Positions 36,407 to 48,059 of a stretch of 64,000 bases of DNA are shown in pieces; within the stretch, counting starts at the first letter, position 1; every line of letters starts with the position of its first letter. The position numbers and the translations under genes were made by a program. The notes beneath the pieces are model-generated. The model ran no database searches, had not been told where the DNA came from, and was given only the letters and a program-made list of their open reading frames with translations. Source of the DNA: Opisthorchis felineus (Eukaryota; Platyhelminthes; Trematoda; Opisthorchiida; Opisthorchiidae); assembly GCA_004794785.1 (NCBI GenBank), contig SJOL01008583.1:416304-480303 (forward strand). The letters run 5' to 3'.

Positions 36407-39400
36407 CCCATAATTCGAAGCTGGGCAATAAAACATCATAAGACCAAAAGTTATCTTCTCGGCTTATCAGTGGTTGTTTGTATGACCGTCTTTTCTAAAC
36501 TGACGGCTTGAAACTAACAGCAGATTGATTATCGGTTTGCAGAAATTGACTGGCAGTTAATGAATTCTCCAAGAATGTTCTAGAACAAGAAAGCAATAAA
36601 ATGGTCCAGACCTCCGGTTTCGCACGTAACGTGTGCTCGATTGAAACGGAATACTATGGTGATTACGTCGTTCTAAATAAAGTTTTAATAAGAATCAGAA
36701 CAGGTCATGTTTTGACTGGGTGAATGAAATGAAAACAATAAGTTGTTTCAAACATTCTCGTATCTATCTATCTAGTAACATGGAAGGGCGGTAACATCAC
36801 TTGCCGGCTATTTTGCCAGAATGTCTACTTGGATTATACCTCAACAGCATCAGTCGCGGACTTCCTGAATTAGGAATTTAAACTATGTTTAGTATTTTTT
36901 AGGGATCGCTAAGGTTTCAAAATCGATCACTGTGAGCAGGAATCATGCCACCGCTCTAAAAAAAAGTACTGAGAATATTCATTTCCCGTCTTTTTGGTCT
37001 ATCCGGCGCCAGGATTATTGGCGTCAAGGGATTTTCCAGTCTTTTAAATATTGTGTGCACTTATTTGAATTGTTATGCTATGAATGCCCGATTTTCCAGT
37101 TTTTTTCACTCCCTCACTGAACCTGACTGTTTTATGTCACTTTTCCTACTTCGGTACACCAAGTTACCCATTCCTGAAACCCTGGCCAAAATAACAAATT
37201 TTATATGCTATGACATGTTCATTTAACCAAAAGCAATGACAGTTGAGTAATTGTACAGGGTGCACTTTCCCAATCCAACCCTGGAATTGTTTCTACAGGT
37301 GATGGTGCAAAGATGGTGGAAAGATAGTGTAACCAGTAGTTTGGATTACCTTGCAATGATGGGATCGTACTATCGATGCAGTGTATGATTGATGACTGAA
37401 CACAATGAAAAAAATGCCCAACAAACAATATAATAAATAACACATCGTTCATTCCGTTTTGTTCCTGGGAGAATTTGCTTGGTGAGCAACATAATGGTTT
37501 TTCTTGTAGTGGTTCAAACATCCGAGTGAGATAAAACTCATAAGTGAGCGTTGTTTGCCATTCTAGATAGTAGAGTCTAGCATTCAACCGCACAGACTGG
37601 CATTCTTAGAAGCAGTTGTGAATAGTCACTTGAGGCCGAAAATGTCTTGGGAATTGCCCTTGAAACATAGTTCTTTACTGGTTCTTCGAGCTATAACTTA
37701 GCTCAATGAACGACGCAGTGGAAGTTGGACCAACATAGGAAGACGTGAAATGTAGAATGGTTCTTATTTGGCGGAACAGTGTGTAACAGAGCTATCACTT
37801 ATCACATGTATTAAATAAGAAATAGGCTAATAGACGGGGACCACCGAATCAAGCCGGATAAGAATTTATCAACGCCGAACAAATATGGTATGATAAGTGA
37901 TTCCTTCATGCTTTCCCGAGCTAAGCCCTACTTATCGGGGTAGCAAGGTGTAATTACTTTGAGCTTCTAGTTCAGGTTATATCTCATTAGCGCAGACTTA
38001 AACTCTATCATATATTGGTACTTGCATCTGGTACTGTATGTCTTCCCTTTGTTTTAACAAAATGAGTAAACTGAAATACTGATGGTTCTCCGTCCGAATC
38101 TATTTGCCCATTTGAATGGTAAGTTTACACGGGTAATCTACCCTACATTTCGGTGGAGAATCTCAAGAAAGAACTTTGAACACGTGTTTCCTAGATATGG
38201 CATTCCAGCTTAAAGCAGAAACACTGCATTTGTCCAACCATCTTCACGTTCCGATCCAATATATATGATAATATTAGTGAGGCTGGAGATCCTATGTAGT
38301 AGTTATTCAACGACAGTGAATTACTGAACGCAGTACTCAGGCAGCCCATGTGCATCACATTATGCCGGCCTCCATCGTACCTCCGGATGCGTAATCTTGG
38401 ATGCAATTTCAAATTGCTGTTTAAGTCACAAGATCCTCAAAAGGTGGGCAATTGTTCGTTGTTGGTGATCAAGGGCCTATGTTCTCTGCCTTGAAATCCG
38501 GCGCCTTCTATACACAAATATCCGGTCCGTTGTGCTATGAATAAGAAACTTCCTTGTTTTTTCGTGCTTGCTGCGTTTGAGACATTTTGTTTCTTACACC
38601 TTAAGCCGATTTGCTTAATCCTAAGCTTTCGGCTAACAAGATGCACTATCCATTTACTGAAGCTCAGAATGTCGTAGAAGGAGTCCTCGGAACGCTGTGG
38701 GCTAACTAGCTGCCTAATCTACAGTTTTGTTAACGTAACTCAGTGCAATAAATCGCTAATTAATTTCGGCCCATTCGGTCATACGCTTACTGTGACAGGT
38801 TAGTCTGCACGAAGTACGTTCATCTTGAAAACCTGCAGCAGACGGACATTTAGCTTGGTGCATAGATCCTCAGTCTCCAGTATTTTACTATCGAGATGAG
38901 CAGTTCGAACTTCCGACACACTAGTAAAAAGTCATCCTCCTGGATAAGAGGATGGAGAGAATATATAGCTTACGAATCAATGACCTTCAACGTGGATGAT
39001 GCCGCAGCACTTTCGAACCTTGAGTGGTGTGAAATCGCACAGATGTGAGCGCGAGTTGGTAACGGCCTGCAAAGGAATGATGTGGGATGGTGGGGCTTAA
39101 ATGAAGTTATGCATTATACCGACAATTTATCCTTCTACGTCACCCAGTTGTGTATGACACAGATACTCTCAGGAATTTCTCGATTTTTTTGCTGTTGACT
39201 GAGATACTCTCCCATTGAACGTGGACGCGATGCACACTAAACAGCGGACACTCATGTCTAGCAAGAAGTATCACCCCTTGTTTAATGGTAGGTGTTGGTT
39301 CTACTGTATATATAGCTATTTGTAGATAACAAGCAGTAAGCTTTTTTGACCATCTACTCTACCACATGTATCTCTTATATGCTGGCCGGGCACTCCGGGC

Positions 39401-41340
39401 ACTCCTGCATTCGCGTCGTGATCAAACTTGGAGGAAGGCTAGGTCGAATGTGGCAGTCCGAAAACCTGAGATCAGTTCAAACCCAATGATGATTTTCGCA
39501 GGTCCGATGACACAGGCGGGCATTTCATGGAACATTACTCTCGTTGACATATTCAAAGACCAATGTCCCCCTCGCTGGGCCTAACGAACCTCATGGTTTT
39601 GCGGTAACATGGGTTTTCGTGAGCTAGTGTTCTGAAATTAAGGCCAGGCCGTTACTTGAACTCGACCTCCTGCTGCTTCCGGTCATATCCTGATCCACTC
39701 GGCTGTGTGCTGGTTTTCGACAAGGAACAGATACCCATTGCTGAGTAGGTCTAAGTAGAGCGAAACACTAGTCTAGTATATTTCAATTTGCGGTAGACTA
39801 TTCAAACTGATATGTAAGTCCATTCTTGTACTGCTGGCCACAACGGCATGCGGTGGTGTGTCTCTAAGTAACCGAAGTCTAATTCGCCAAACGATCGAGT
39901 ATCGGTCTCTGATTGCGTGGGTTTCAAAATGTATTTGCTTCTCATTCGCTTATTATTTATGGAGTTCAGCGTCTCATATATAGGGTGTAATTTCTTTAGT
40001 TACAATTATCCGTAGAGGTGCATCGCCAGGGTTTCCAAACTCCTGACTTTTTCACATTCGACAGGAAGTCGCAGATTTAATGTAAACAGCGTTATCCCTG
40101 AATCCTAGTTAATCATTTTCTTCACTTCTGTGTCGTTCATAGTGTAAGTTCGAGACCTGTCCTGGCCTAGAATCTAGGCTCCAGTTTTATAAACTCTTCT
40201 CCAGCAGTTGGCTGTCTTTCATTTCACTGCAAACGATAATGCAAATTTCTTCCACATTTCCACATATTTAGTGACACCTGAAGAACCAACTCTTGCAATT
40301 CAGCACAATATCGGTTGGAAACCGTGTCAAGCTACTTCATGAGTTTCGTGCTGCAATCAATTAATTTGGGTCCTTCCGGCAGGCCTTTATATAGGTTTGT
40401 GTGATAGGATCAGAGATACAAGACCAGCCAACTCGTCGTGACTTGCGCTTGTCCTGTTTTACATCAGGCCAAAAACATAGCAGGAAATCCGGTTTGAACT
40501 AGTTCTAGCACTCAGAACGACATAGCTATTTTCGCGCCATTTTGAGAAATATTTATCTCACCCAGCTAGCCTGACGTTCTCAACATGAGCTTAAATTCCT
40601 TGAGATGGTGACTTTGAGGACATGGTCGTAATGGGTATCCCTACTTTCTTCGAGCCCGTTCGCTTGTCACCTGTGCAGGCAGCCCCGGTTATGGTTTTAT
40701 GCTCAAACACCCGGTCCATATCCTGATTCTGGATTCTGGTGATGACGAGCTGACCAACCAATATTTTGCACAGGAGTAATGTTCGTTGAATAAAGTTCAA
40801 TGTATTTTGGCCGTAACTTAACCTGAAATGGTGTAAACAACTGCACCTACTTACCAAGAACAAGCAGTTTTTATTTAAACATTGTTTACTTGATCTCCAA
40901 ATCCGATTGTTTTGAATCATTAGTTTCCTCCTCAGGTCTTATGAGGTTTGGTTTGATGTTGTCACTCCTCCAAACAAACTCGTATATTACATGCATCTGC
41001 TTATCATCAGACTGTGATCTACGTACTGTCGATATTGAGTCCATTTTGAAATGCATCCCGTCAAATTCTCCTGAGTTCTTATCATGGAAAAATACCCAGA
41101 ATAGGAGGAAAGAAAATCGATAAGCACGACGGCATAATCTGTTGACGAGAGAAATTCCAGAATTAGGAGTTCCGCGTCAAACTCTGCTCCGCTTCCGTTA
41201 AACGGATTGAGAGTATAATACGAAAAGGTTAAAGTCGAAATACAGCGTAGTGGAATAATAAATCGTAATCCGACTTTTCGTTTTCCGTGGAAGACCTTTT
41301 TTCAAGAATTTTTGCAATCAGTTCTAAGCAGTTTAATTAG
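36407..41340. other. No supported gene
   Basis: Nothing firm. A minus-strand segment near 38770-38890 (TKLNVRLLQVFKMNVLRAD) vaguely resembles the C-terminal part of LINE reverse transcriptases. A minus-strand box-B-like sequence near 39660 could be a SINE trace. Both are too weak to call. Confidence 0.35.
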
Positions 41341-41357
41341 GCTTGTCTTTGTGTAAA

Positions 41358-41513
41358 TTATATGATCGCAAATATGTCATCAACGTTTTTCAGCCAGGTG
41401 CGTGCTGGATTGGTGAAGTCACGTAAGGCCCCAATTTCAGTATGGTGCAAGAAAAGATTAGACACCGTGAGTGATACTGGAGAATCCACTGTGACATCGT
41501 AAGTTTGTCTATA
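41358..41513 (-). pseudogene. Penelope-like reverse-transcriptase core fragment 1
   Basis: Translated on the minus strand, one frame reads YRQT, then DSPVSLTVSNLFLHH (the MGSP-type RT motif), then ALRDFTNPARTWLKNVDDIFAII, with the YxDD box altered to NVDD, and then a stop. This is the motif 4-5 spacing of PLE reverse transcriptases. It is paralogous to 41725-41950 and diverged from the element at 48-50 kb. It is a 156-nt fossil with no other PLE domain attached. Confidence 0.65.
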
Positions 41514-41724
41514 GGTGACAGCAGTGACAATGTCGACACGGGGTAAGGGGGTTTTACGTCCTTGGTTAACAAATATTGAAATAAATCATTTGGGACTCAT
41601 AGTAGGCAAGGGAGGTTTCGTCCTGCATGAGAGGTGACTTCACTCACAGGACAAAATCTCCGTTGAAAATCCCAGATTTTCTCACACTATCGACTAGTTG
41701 AAAGTAGATTAAGCAGGCTTGTCG

Positions 41725-41950
41725 TTATGGCTGATTTTACCGCAAATATGTCGTCAATGTATCCCAGGCAGGTGGGCGTTGGATGGGCGAAATCACGTTT
41801 GAATATGGTGCAAGAAAAAGACTATCCAATATAGGTGATAGTGAAGAGCTCACAGCGATGCCGCCAGTTTCTCTGAATAGTATGTTTGGGAAGGTCAAAT
41901 AAGTGGTTCTCAGAGACGGCTGAACACCAGCAATAATATCGGCACGGGCT
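41725..41950 (-). pseudogene. Penelope-like reverse-transcriptase core fragment 2
   Basis: On the minus strand: SLRTTYLTFPNILFRETGG, then SSSLSPILDSLFLAPYSN in place of the usual MGSP motif. A frameshift follows, then GYIDDIFAVKSAI with an intact YIDD box. Next to it (41358-41513) is the same protein region again, so this is a tandem pair of RT cores and not one element. Flanking DNA also repeats (GCAGTTTAATTAGGCTTGTC versus AAGCAGGCTTGTC), so a local duplication of an old PLE, or insertion of two related copies, is possible. Confidence 0.65.
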
Positions 41951-44629
41951 AAGATTTTTCGCAGAGAGTCTTTAATTGGAATACTAGTATAAAAAACGGT
42001 TACGTCAAAGCTGAGTGCTAACTATTAATTATTGTTATGGGTAGACTTGAAAATACAAAAGAACCAGAATAATCATTCACGTAACTTATGACTTACAGCT
42101 TCAACAACCTGAAGTATTTGGATACTTTGTAAGCTCAAGTGATTATAGAACTCCTTGAAAATGGTCACCCACGGGAACCGAAATGTCGCATGATAACGTC
42201 TTATCCCACTACGCTGTTTTTGATGTAAACTTTACAAATAAATTCAAAGATATAAAACTGACATTTTCAGTGCACAATAGATGTAGTATCCTGAGAACCC
42301 TATAAAATAGTAAAATTAAAATCTCATGCCTCGTTGGAGGTTCACCAAACAAACCAACGAACACGACGAGTACGCGATGTGATCGAAATTCGCGATATTG
42401 CCACGACTCAAAATGCCGTCACTGATATATCTTGGGGTTCAAGGATCTCGTGTGTTTTGCCGATAGGTCCTTATTTGTTGAGCAAGGTGAAATTTTGCCT
42501 CTCATTTGTCGTTATTAAATTTTGTACGTATATGGCATTAGCAGATTTATTCAGTTTCAGGAAAAAATATCTCGAATTTAGCTTCTATTAATCCTGTGCG
42601 TTTTGCGTGTTTAAAGCAGATCTACCAATCAGCTGAATGCTCAGGAAATCGTGGGTAATATCATTCAGTATGTCTTCAATACACTCGGAGCTGTCAGCGC
42701 TGGTGGATTCTAGTTTCGCCTTACAGATTTTCAAATTGAGCTCCATCAGCCATAAGATTATGGAAATTGAAACTCGGTCACGTTACGGATGTCCGATTCA
42801 AATGGCAACTAAGCCTGGTTTGGCAGCACCGACACCATTCGATCAGCTGAATGTGATCGAGTTCAAAACATGAAATACTTTCAGCCCCGGGACAAAACGG
42901 AATGAGTGCTGCCGTCTGCAGCACTGCTGAAGTCAATGCTGTTCTATCCTGCATTGAGGACTGGCATTTTCAGTGAGTCGGTTGTTCTGGCATAACACAG
43001 CGTTCTGAGTAAGGCCCAGATGACGCTAATTCGGATCAAAGTTTGGCACGATTGTGGCGGCAGGGTAGGAAAAGTGTTCTAAAACCCACAGAAGGGAGTT
43101 CATCGTTTTTCCAAAAGGGGAAGATATGTTTAACGCTCAACTTTGGTAGAGAAACATGAGGACGCTTAGCAAGTGGCCCAGAAAAGATGAATCGATAAGT
43201 TGTTTCCAGTCGTGGTCTATACAATGGACGTCGTCAGGGCTGGAAAAGAATAATAAAATGCTGTTTCACCGTCCGCCAGAGTCTTATAAAACCTTGTCCG
43301 GGAAATTTTGATGTAACTTCTGCCTTACACGATAAATCTGGAGTCAATATGATGATTTTTCAGTAGAAATCAACGGTAAAGTCGAGATATCTATTCGTCC
43401 ACTCAGTACCTGCATTCGATTTAGAAGCGAAAAATCTACCCATCCTTCATCTTAGGAGATCGGTCAAACTCAAACACGCATTCTTTCGTCATGACCATAC
43501 TATCACGTGTTTTCTGTTTCCACGTAAGCGAGCTTGAATGTTTTATTTGTCTTGCGTGTATAAGGAGTTATTAATCCTTCATAAGGGTATTGCGTTTTGT
43601 TTCAAATTAAGTTTGACCAAAGAACCTGGCCTCTGTTGCTCCACTTGGTATGTTTAGATATGAAGTAGAACTCAAAGAACCCTATATCATGTAGTGGATG
43701 AGACCCACAGTTCACTATATCTTTCACATTTAGTTGTATCCAGTGAAAGGAACGTACATTTCGTCTAATTATAGGAGCAATTTGGTTCCGACAATTCCCA
43801 GGCATGGCCCCCAGTTACTCACTAAATTTAGTAAACCAAATTTGAATTTGTCAAAGTAGACCTAAAACGTGTTTTCCGTCTGTGGAATTTGTGTTCGCAC
43901 CAATGTCGTTTGACCGGCACTGCTCTCGCACTGCTTCCAATATTAAAAAAACCCGCAACCACTACCATTAATCAAAAGTGGTGCAGTGGGTTCTGAAGCA
44001 TGTATGGTACTTACTGGTGGAAAAAACGAAGACAACTGGAGACGTCCAGCAAACAGATCACATCCGTCAAGTGTAAATTCTTTTGCTTGTTCGGGCGTGG
44101 TGATCTGGGTGCGTCTAGGCTGCCCTGTTTTTAACACACCCCAGCAACCCATATGTCTGGAGCTGAGATCGTAGCTCGGACAAGTATGTTCACGGCTGAC
44201 TAGCTCCAGTAAGAGCAGAACTTAAGTCGGACGCATTTCCCGTTAGGTGTAGGCTAATCAGAATAATCGTACCACGCCAGAAGTGGGACTGTTCAAACAA
44301 TAGTGGTTGAAATAAACATTTTCTGACGTCTGCAGCTCCAAATGAGGATTTCTCATCTTCTAGTACTGTGTGGTAGCCTGCAGGCGGTTGTCACATACTG
44401 AGTGCAAGTGTGGTCCTACAAAATATATCGTCCTTACAAAAATGGAGAGCTTGTGTCGTTTTCGTCTACTTTGACTCCGCGTGCGCATTCATTACTCAGT
44501 GAACATACTGTTTATTCTATCTCATGCGGTATTTATGTGTCCCATTCCTGAATTGAACAGAAGCGCAGTGCATTTTCAATTGCCGGGCACAGCTACACTG
44601 AGAAGCGGAAGGATGCAGGTCTTACTCAC
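41951..44629. other. No firm gene
   Basis: Candidate exon-like stretches at 42340-42486 (49 codons between GGAG and GTGAAA) and 42637-42873 are open on the plus strand but have poor or no splice borders. At 43943-44152 the minus strand has a 69-codon protein-like frame (TTPEQAKEFTLDGCDLFAGR) that I do not recognise and that could be a repeat. Confidence 0.35.
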
Positions 44630-44716
44630 CTTGTTCGTCGCAACCACCAACCCGAGTAGACACGACAGCCACAGCCCACGTGAAATGACACGTGCGTCAA
44701 GCGAACACTTGCACAT
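44630..44716 (-). CDS. Possible first coding exon with signal peptide or membrane anchor
   Basis: On the minus strand an ATG at 44716 opens 29 codons that end in frame at AACAAG before GTGAGTAAG, close to a perfect 5' splice site. The peptide has a short polar start followed by a hydrophobic core, LWLSCLLGLVVA, as in a signal peptide or signal anchor. The frame is open upstream of the ATG too, so it could be an internal exon with a membrane segment. The rest of the gene would lie at lower coordinates, and no partner exon is established. It overlaps a competing plus-strand candidate exon at 44561-44810. This is the best host-exon candidate because two independent signals agree. Confidence 0.35.
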
Positions 44717-44869
44717 GTGCACATTTTCACAAAATGCATGCGAATTGGACAGCGAGATAAGTGATGATTGTGTGAGAAGTTTTGATAATTTTCAACAAAG
44801 ATTTCATCCTGTAAGTGATGTGAACCTATGCTGAAATACCGCGAAGCACCGCACAGCTGTTGTTTCTAT

Positions 44870-45050
44870 ACTGCGAAGCACCAGCAATTTGCATCTCGCG
44901 AAACTCAGAATTTCGAACCTGCGAGCTTCCGACCATAGTTGACACACTTAAAAATTAGGCCACGAGATGCTGATCAGCATTGCGATTAGCCCTCACTCAG
45001 ACGGGACACAGCGAAACTCTGAGTTGCTTGAAATGCGCACTGCTGATGAT
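44870..45050 (-). repeat. tRNA-derived SINE remnant
   Basis: The minus strand carries GGCCTAATTTTTAAG (box-A-like), then GGAAGCTCGCAGGTTCGAAAT with a box-B-like core. The arrangement is shared with 34545-34650. At 45020-45040 a GAAATGCGCACTGCTGATGA block matches, in inverted orientation, the downstream block of the other copy, suggesting a rearranged or head-to-head pair. Confidence 0.45.
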
Positions 45051-45916
45051 TTCTAATATTAATGAAACAGCCGTACAGCGCTTTTGGGCTTTTTAGCATT
45101 AAATGGCTTCACCGACAGATCGAAAACTCCGTTGAAGACCAGATAATTGATAGAAAGCCGGAATACTGAGAATGAGGCTTTGTGGAAAGCGATGGACAGA
45201 GGGCCAATTAGGCTTGGCTGATGTATTAGGAATAAACAGTCGATCGACTGGGATACAAGCCGTTTGCCGGAGAATAAGCTTGAAGCCGCCTTCATACCAC
45301 ATCATCCTATGTAACAGCTTGAATTTCCACTGCAAAAGTGTGGATATTCTTTGAAAAATTACAAACTTACGAAAAACGCTAAACTATATTCCTGCCCAAT
45401 ATAATCAGCCAGTTTTGGCTCTTCCATCTAGACCAGCGAACTAGAATTTTCTTCGGTCCCCCGAAGTGCAGGATTTGGAGGACGCACATCACGTTGAACA
45501 GCAACGCCTCGCCCTCCATAGCAGCCGAATAGTGCAGTCTTTTCGCAAACTCTTCATCCACTTTCCACTTTGCTCCAAATAATGGGATAAGGGTTTTGCG
45601 TTTGTAAGTCATCTGTGCGGCACTGGATGAACGAATTTCAAGCCATTTAATTATGATTTACAAAAAACGAAACGCCTACCATTTCGCCTGCCAACAAGTA
45701 CTAAACACGTAGATGTGGTTAGGTGGATTTATTTGGTTAGTACAATGAGAACACCTACGTAGCGCAGTGAAAGCAGTTCGAATGGTTCGAAATTGATGTA
45801 TCGATGAGAATATGAGAGAATTGATCAAAAGTTTGAATATCGGTGTCATCAACATAGGGCTTGCATAACGGAGGTGATGAAATGTTACTTAAAATATACT
45901 TTTACTTATTTTGAAG

Positions 45917-46195
45917 AAGGTGTTAACTCATACTTCGCCAGCAGATTGCTTATGGGCCTGCTCCTCAAACCCATTTTTGAAGGTTTCTAGACAAAATAAA
46001 ATAAAGGATCCAAATTTTGTATCCATACTTAGAAAAAAATACATAAAAACAAATATTCCAGGCAGAGATATATTGTTAAATAATGAAGCAGATCAAATGT
46101 ATCGGAATACCATACATGTCGTCAAAAACGGGAATGAGGAGATAAGATTTATTGGACAGAAACCAGTTGTCAACAATTCCACAGGCGAATTATCG
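45917..46195 (+). CDS. Possible host exon, unidentified
   Basis: The stretch is open for 93 codons after TTATTTTGAAG and ends in frame before a possible donor, GTAGGC, at 46196. The peptide is lysine/asparagine-rich and protein-like (DPNFVSILRKKYIKTNIPG; HVVKNGNEEIRFIGQKPVV) with AT-rich third positions. An open run this long has only about a one per cent chance in a single random frame. A plus-strand stretch at 44561-44810, ending at GTAAGT in compatible phase, could be its upstream partner but overlaps the antisense candidate at 44630-44716. No domain is recognised. Confidence 0.3.
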
Positions 46196-46511
46196 GTAGG
46201 CTGAGTTGGTTATGTGCGAAAGGGTTTTAAAGAGGACATTTCGTGGAAATCAATGGAATAAGTGTTTTCAAACGCCTTAACCCTAATTTCTGTATGCATT
46301 CACTAATGTTCAGAACTGGACGCCTAACCTTTGTAGGTTTCCAGGCAATTCTGTGATTGCGACTGTCACCGAACTTGTCATCAGTTGGTTTGCTGCCACC
46401 CAAATTGCAGAACCATGCTCTACATCTAATACGGTCCACTCATTATCCCTCTGCTGTTGCGTTGATGTAATACCAACCAATCTGATTACCTTGATGCATA
46501 AGCATAATCAT

Positions 46512-46532
46512 AGTAATAATAATAATAATAAT
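46512..46532. repeat. (TAA)n microsatellite
   Basis: Seven AAT/TAA units in direct array. They are not attached to a recognisable LINE tail. Confidence 0.8.
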
Positions 46533-46696
46533 CAATTACGCTCAGAGTCACCACTGTAGCACGTTTGTCGGCAAAGTGATGAAAGGAAACCACCTGACTC
46601 AGCCAAAACCAAAACTGCATGGTGGATAGTTTTTTAAACACTTTAAAATGATACACGCTTTACCCTATCCAAAAAAATCTCCATGTATGTTGTGAA

Positions 46697-47052
46697 TGAG
46701 TTCTATTCTAGCGATATACACTAATTTGCAAACAAATTTGGTTTTGCGAGAGACTCACCTGGAATCCAGCTGAATCTCTCGTTTGTGATGTTTCCAGTCA
46801 CCTAAATGTGCTGCACCAGGCCGCCTCATGTTTCAGTTGCTACGGTTTTCGAGATATCGCGATGCATGTATAGACGTAATACACTACTCATAAGGTTGGT
46901 GAAAATCAAAACCAAATTTGTTTGCAAATGAGTGTATTTCGCTAATTTCGTGTAATTTGGTTTCAAGTGGAACATAAGGTTGACGGGAACTCAGGGACTG
47001 CGCCTACCTGATGAGCCCCAAGAAGGGAGAAACCGGTTGAGTTCTATTCTAG
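46697..47052 (+). mobile_element. Penelope-like terminal-repeat insertion, copy C, with 15-bp target-site duplication
   Basis: TGAGTTCTATTCTAG is repeated exactly at 46697-46711 and 47038-47052. The 326-bp insert starts with a 34-nt stretch (46712-46745) that is the inverted copy, with two mismatches, of 46908-46941. It is followed by the inverted 5' part of the repeat, then a switch of orientation at about 46905, and then the plus-oriented 3' part. It ends at the hammerhead motif (CTGATGA 47008-47014, GAAACCGGT 47029-47037). It is the same family as 3725-4088 and 28107-28592. A solo pLTR-like insert with an inverted tail is a known PLE structure. Confidence 0.75.
47000..47038 (+). ncRNA. Hammerhead ribozyme motif truncated at its cleavage site (copy C)
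   Basis: CTGATGA, then GCCC with a 6-nt loop and GGGA (one stem II pair lost), then GAAACCGG. The predicted cleavage falls after T at 47038, which is where the element meets target DNA (within 1 nt). The downstream strand of helix I seen in copy A (GTGGGC) is absent, replaced by target sequence. The motif should therefore be unable to cleave at this locus. Confidence 0.6.
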
Positions 47053-47636
47053 TTTTTGCCCTGTAACGAAGCGCCTCCGATTCTCGCACACATCAAGATT
47101 CAGTGGTCATCTCGTGCATTTGCCTCGTCTTACACCGGTTCAGAACGCAAACCTGTAAGAAGCTCGCTTTATGAAACGAGACGTAGGCGCTGTGTAGATA
47201 CGGGGAAAACAGAAGGAGCATTCTTGTCATCTTAGTTATCCGGAGCTGTCATAAAGCACACAGATTAGACAATTGAAATTTAAGTCGTCCGTATATCAAA
47301 ATACCAGTAGCTCGAGTGCGTTAACTGTTGTCTGTTTATTGTTATCTGCTCTTCCAGCGGTCTAGAAATGACTCTTAGGCGGAAAGTAGATGCTGCTGTT
47401 ATAGAAGTGTGTACTGCCGCACAACTGCGCATGACTCGAGGCGCGCAGAAGAAGAACCTCATGAGAGGGAAGTCACGAGATTGTATGAGTGAAGGGTCAC
47501 ATAGAAAACGCCAGGTGAAAGTTCTTGTGGGAGAAGCGTACAATATTGCCACTGAATTTTTACTGATCAGCTACTGGATAGTCTGAAGCTAAGGTTTGTA
47601 TTTGGTGTTAAAAGTGACAAGGCTTCATATGTTTTC

Positions 47637-47661
47637 ATATATATATATATATATATATATT
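47637..47661. repeat. (AT)n microsatellite
   Basis: An uninterrupted AT alternation of about 24 bp, upstream of the PLE coding region. It has no recognisable role. Confidence 0.85.
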
Positions 47662-48059
47662 CTACGATATTGTACTAAAGGCCTACAAAAATTGTTTGTC
47701 GGAAGTTGCTTGTCATGGAGATATCTTCCGTACAAATCTGCTTCGATGGACTCTAATACAGCGATTTCCCTATATTCCTTCCCCATATGTGAAACGTCGA
47801 CTTGCACCATAGAGCCTGCTGAACTTAAAAGAGGCAGGCGATCATATGGTAGCACCAAGGTGTCGTTAAATTAAAGGAGTGTCATGTGCTTCCAACTGTC
47901 ATATGAATACTTTATGCTTTTCTTTTTCTACCTCACGCTTGACTTGATTGTGCTGGCAGATTCCCATTAAGAACCGTCTATTGACTTTATATGTAGGCCA
48001 ATATTGGCCACTGATCCGCGCACAGAATTGCACGCAGTGCATATGCTAGGTAATGCTGA

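Noticed and set aside
34880..36410. Ribosomal DNA around the R2-like fragment
   Set aside because: No 28S-like conserved sequence was recognised on either side.
46353..46559. Cysteine-rich frame after 46346 as the next exon of the 45917-46195 candidate
   Set aside because: The acceptor choices are ambiguous, one frame hits a stop within 30 codons and the other runs into the (TAA)n microsatellite.
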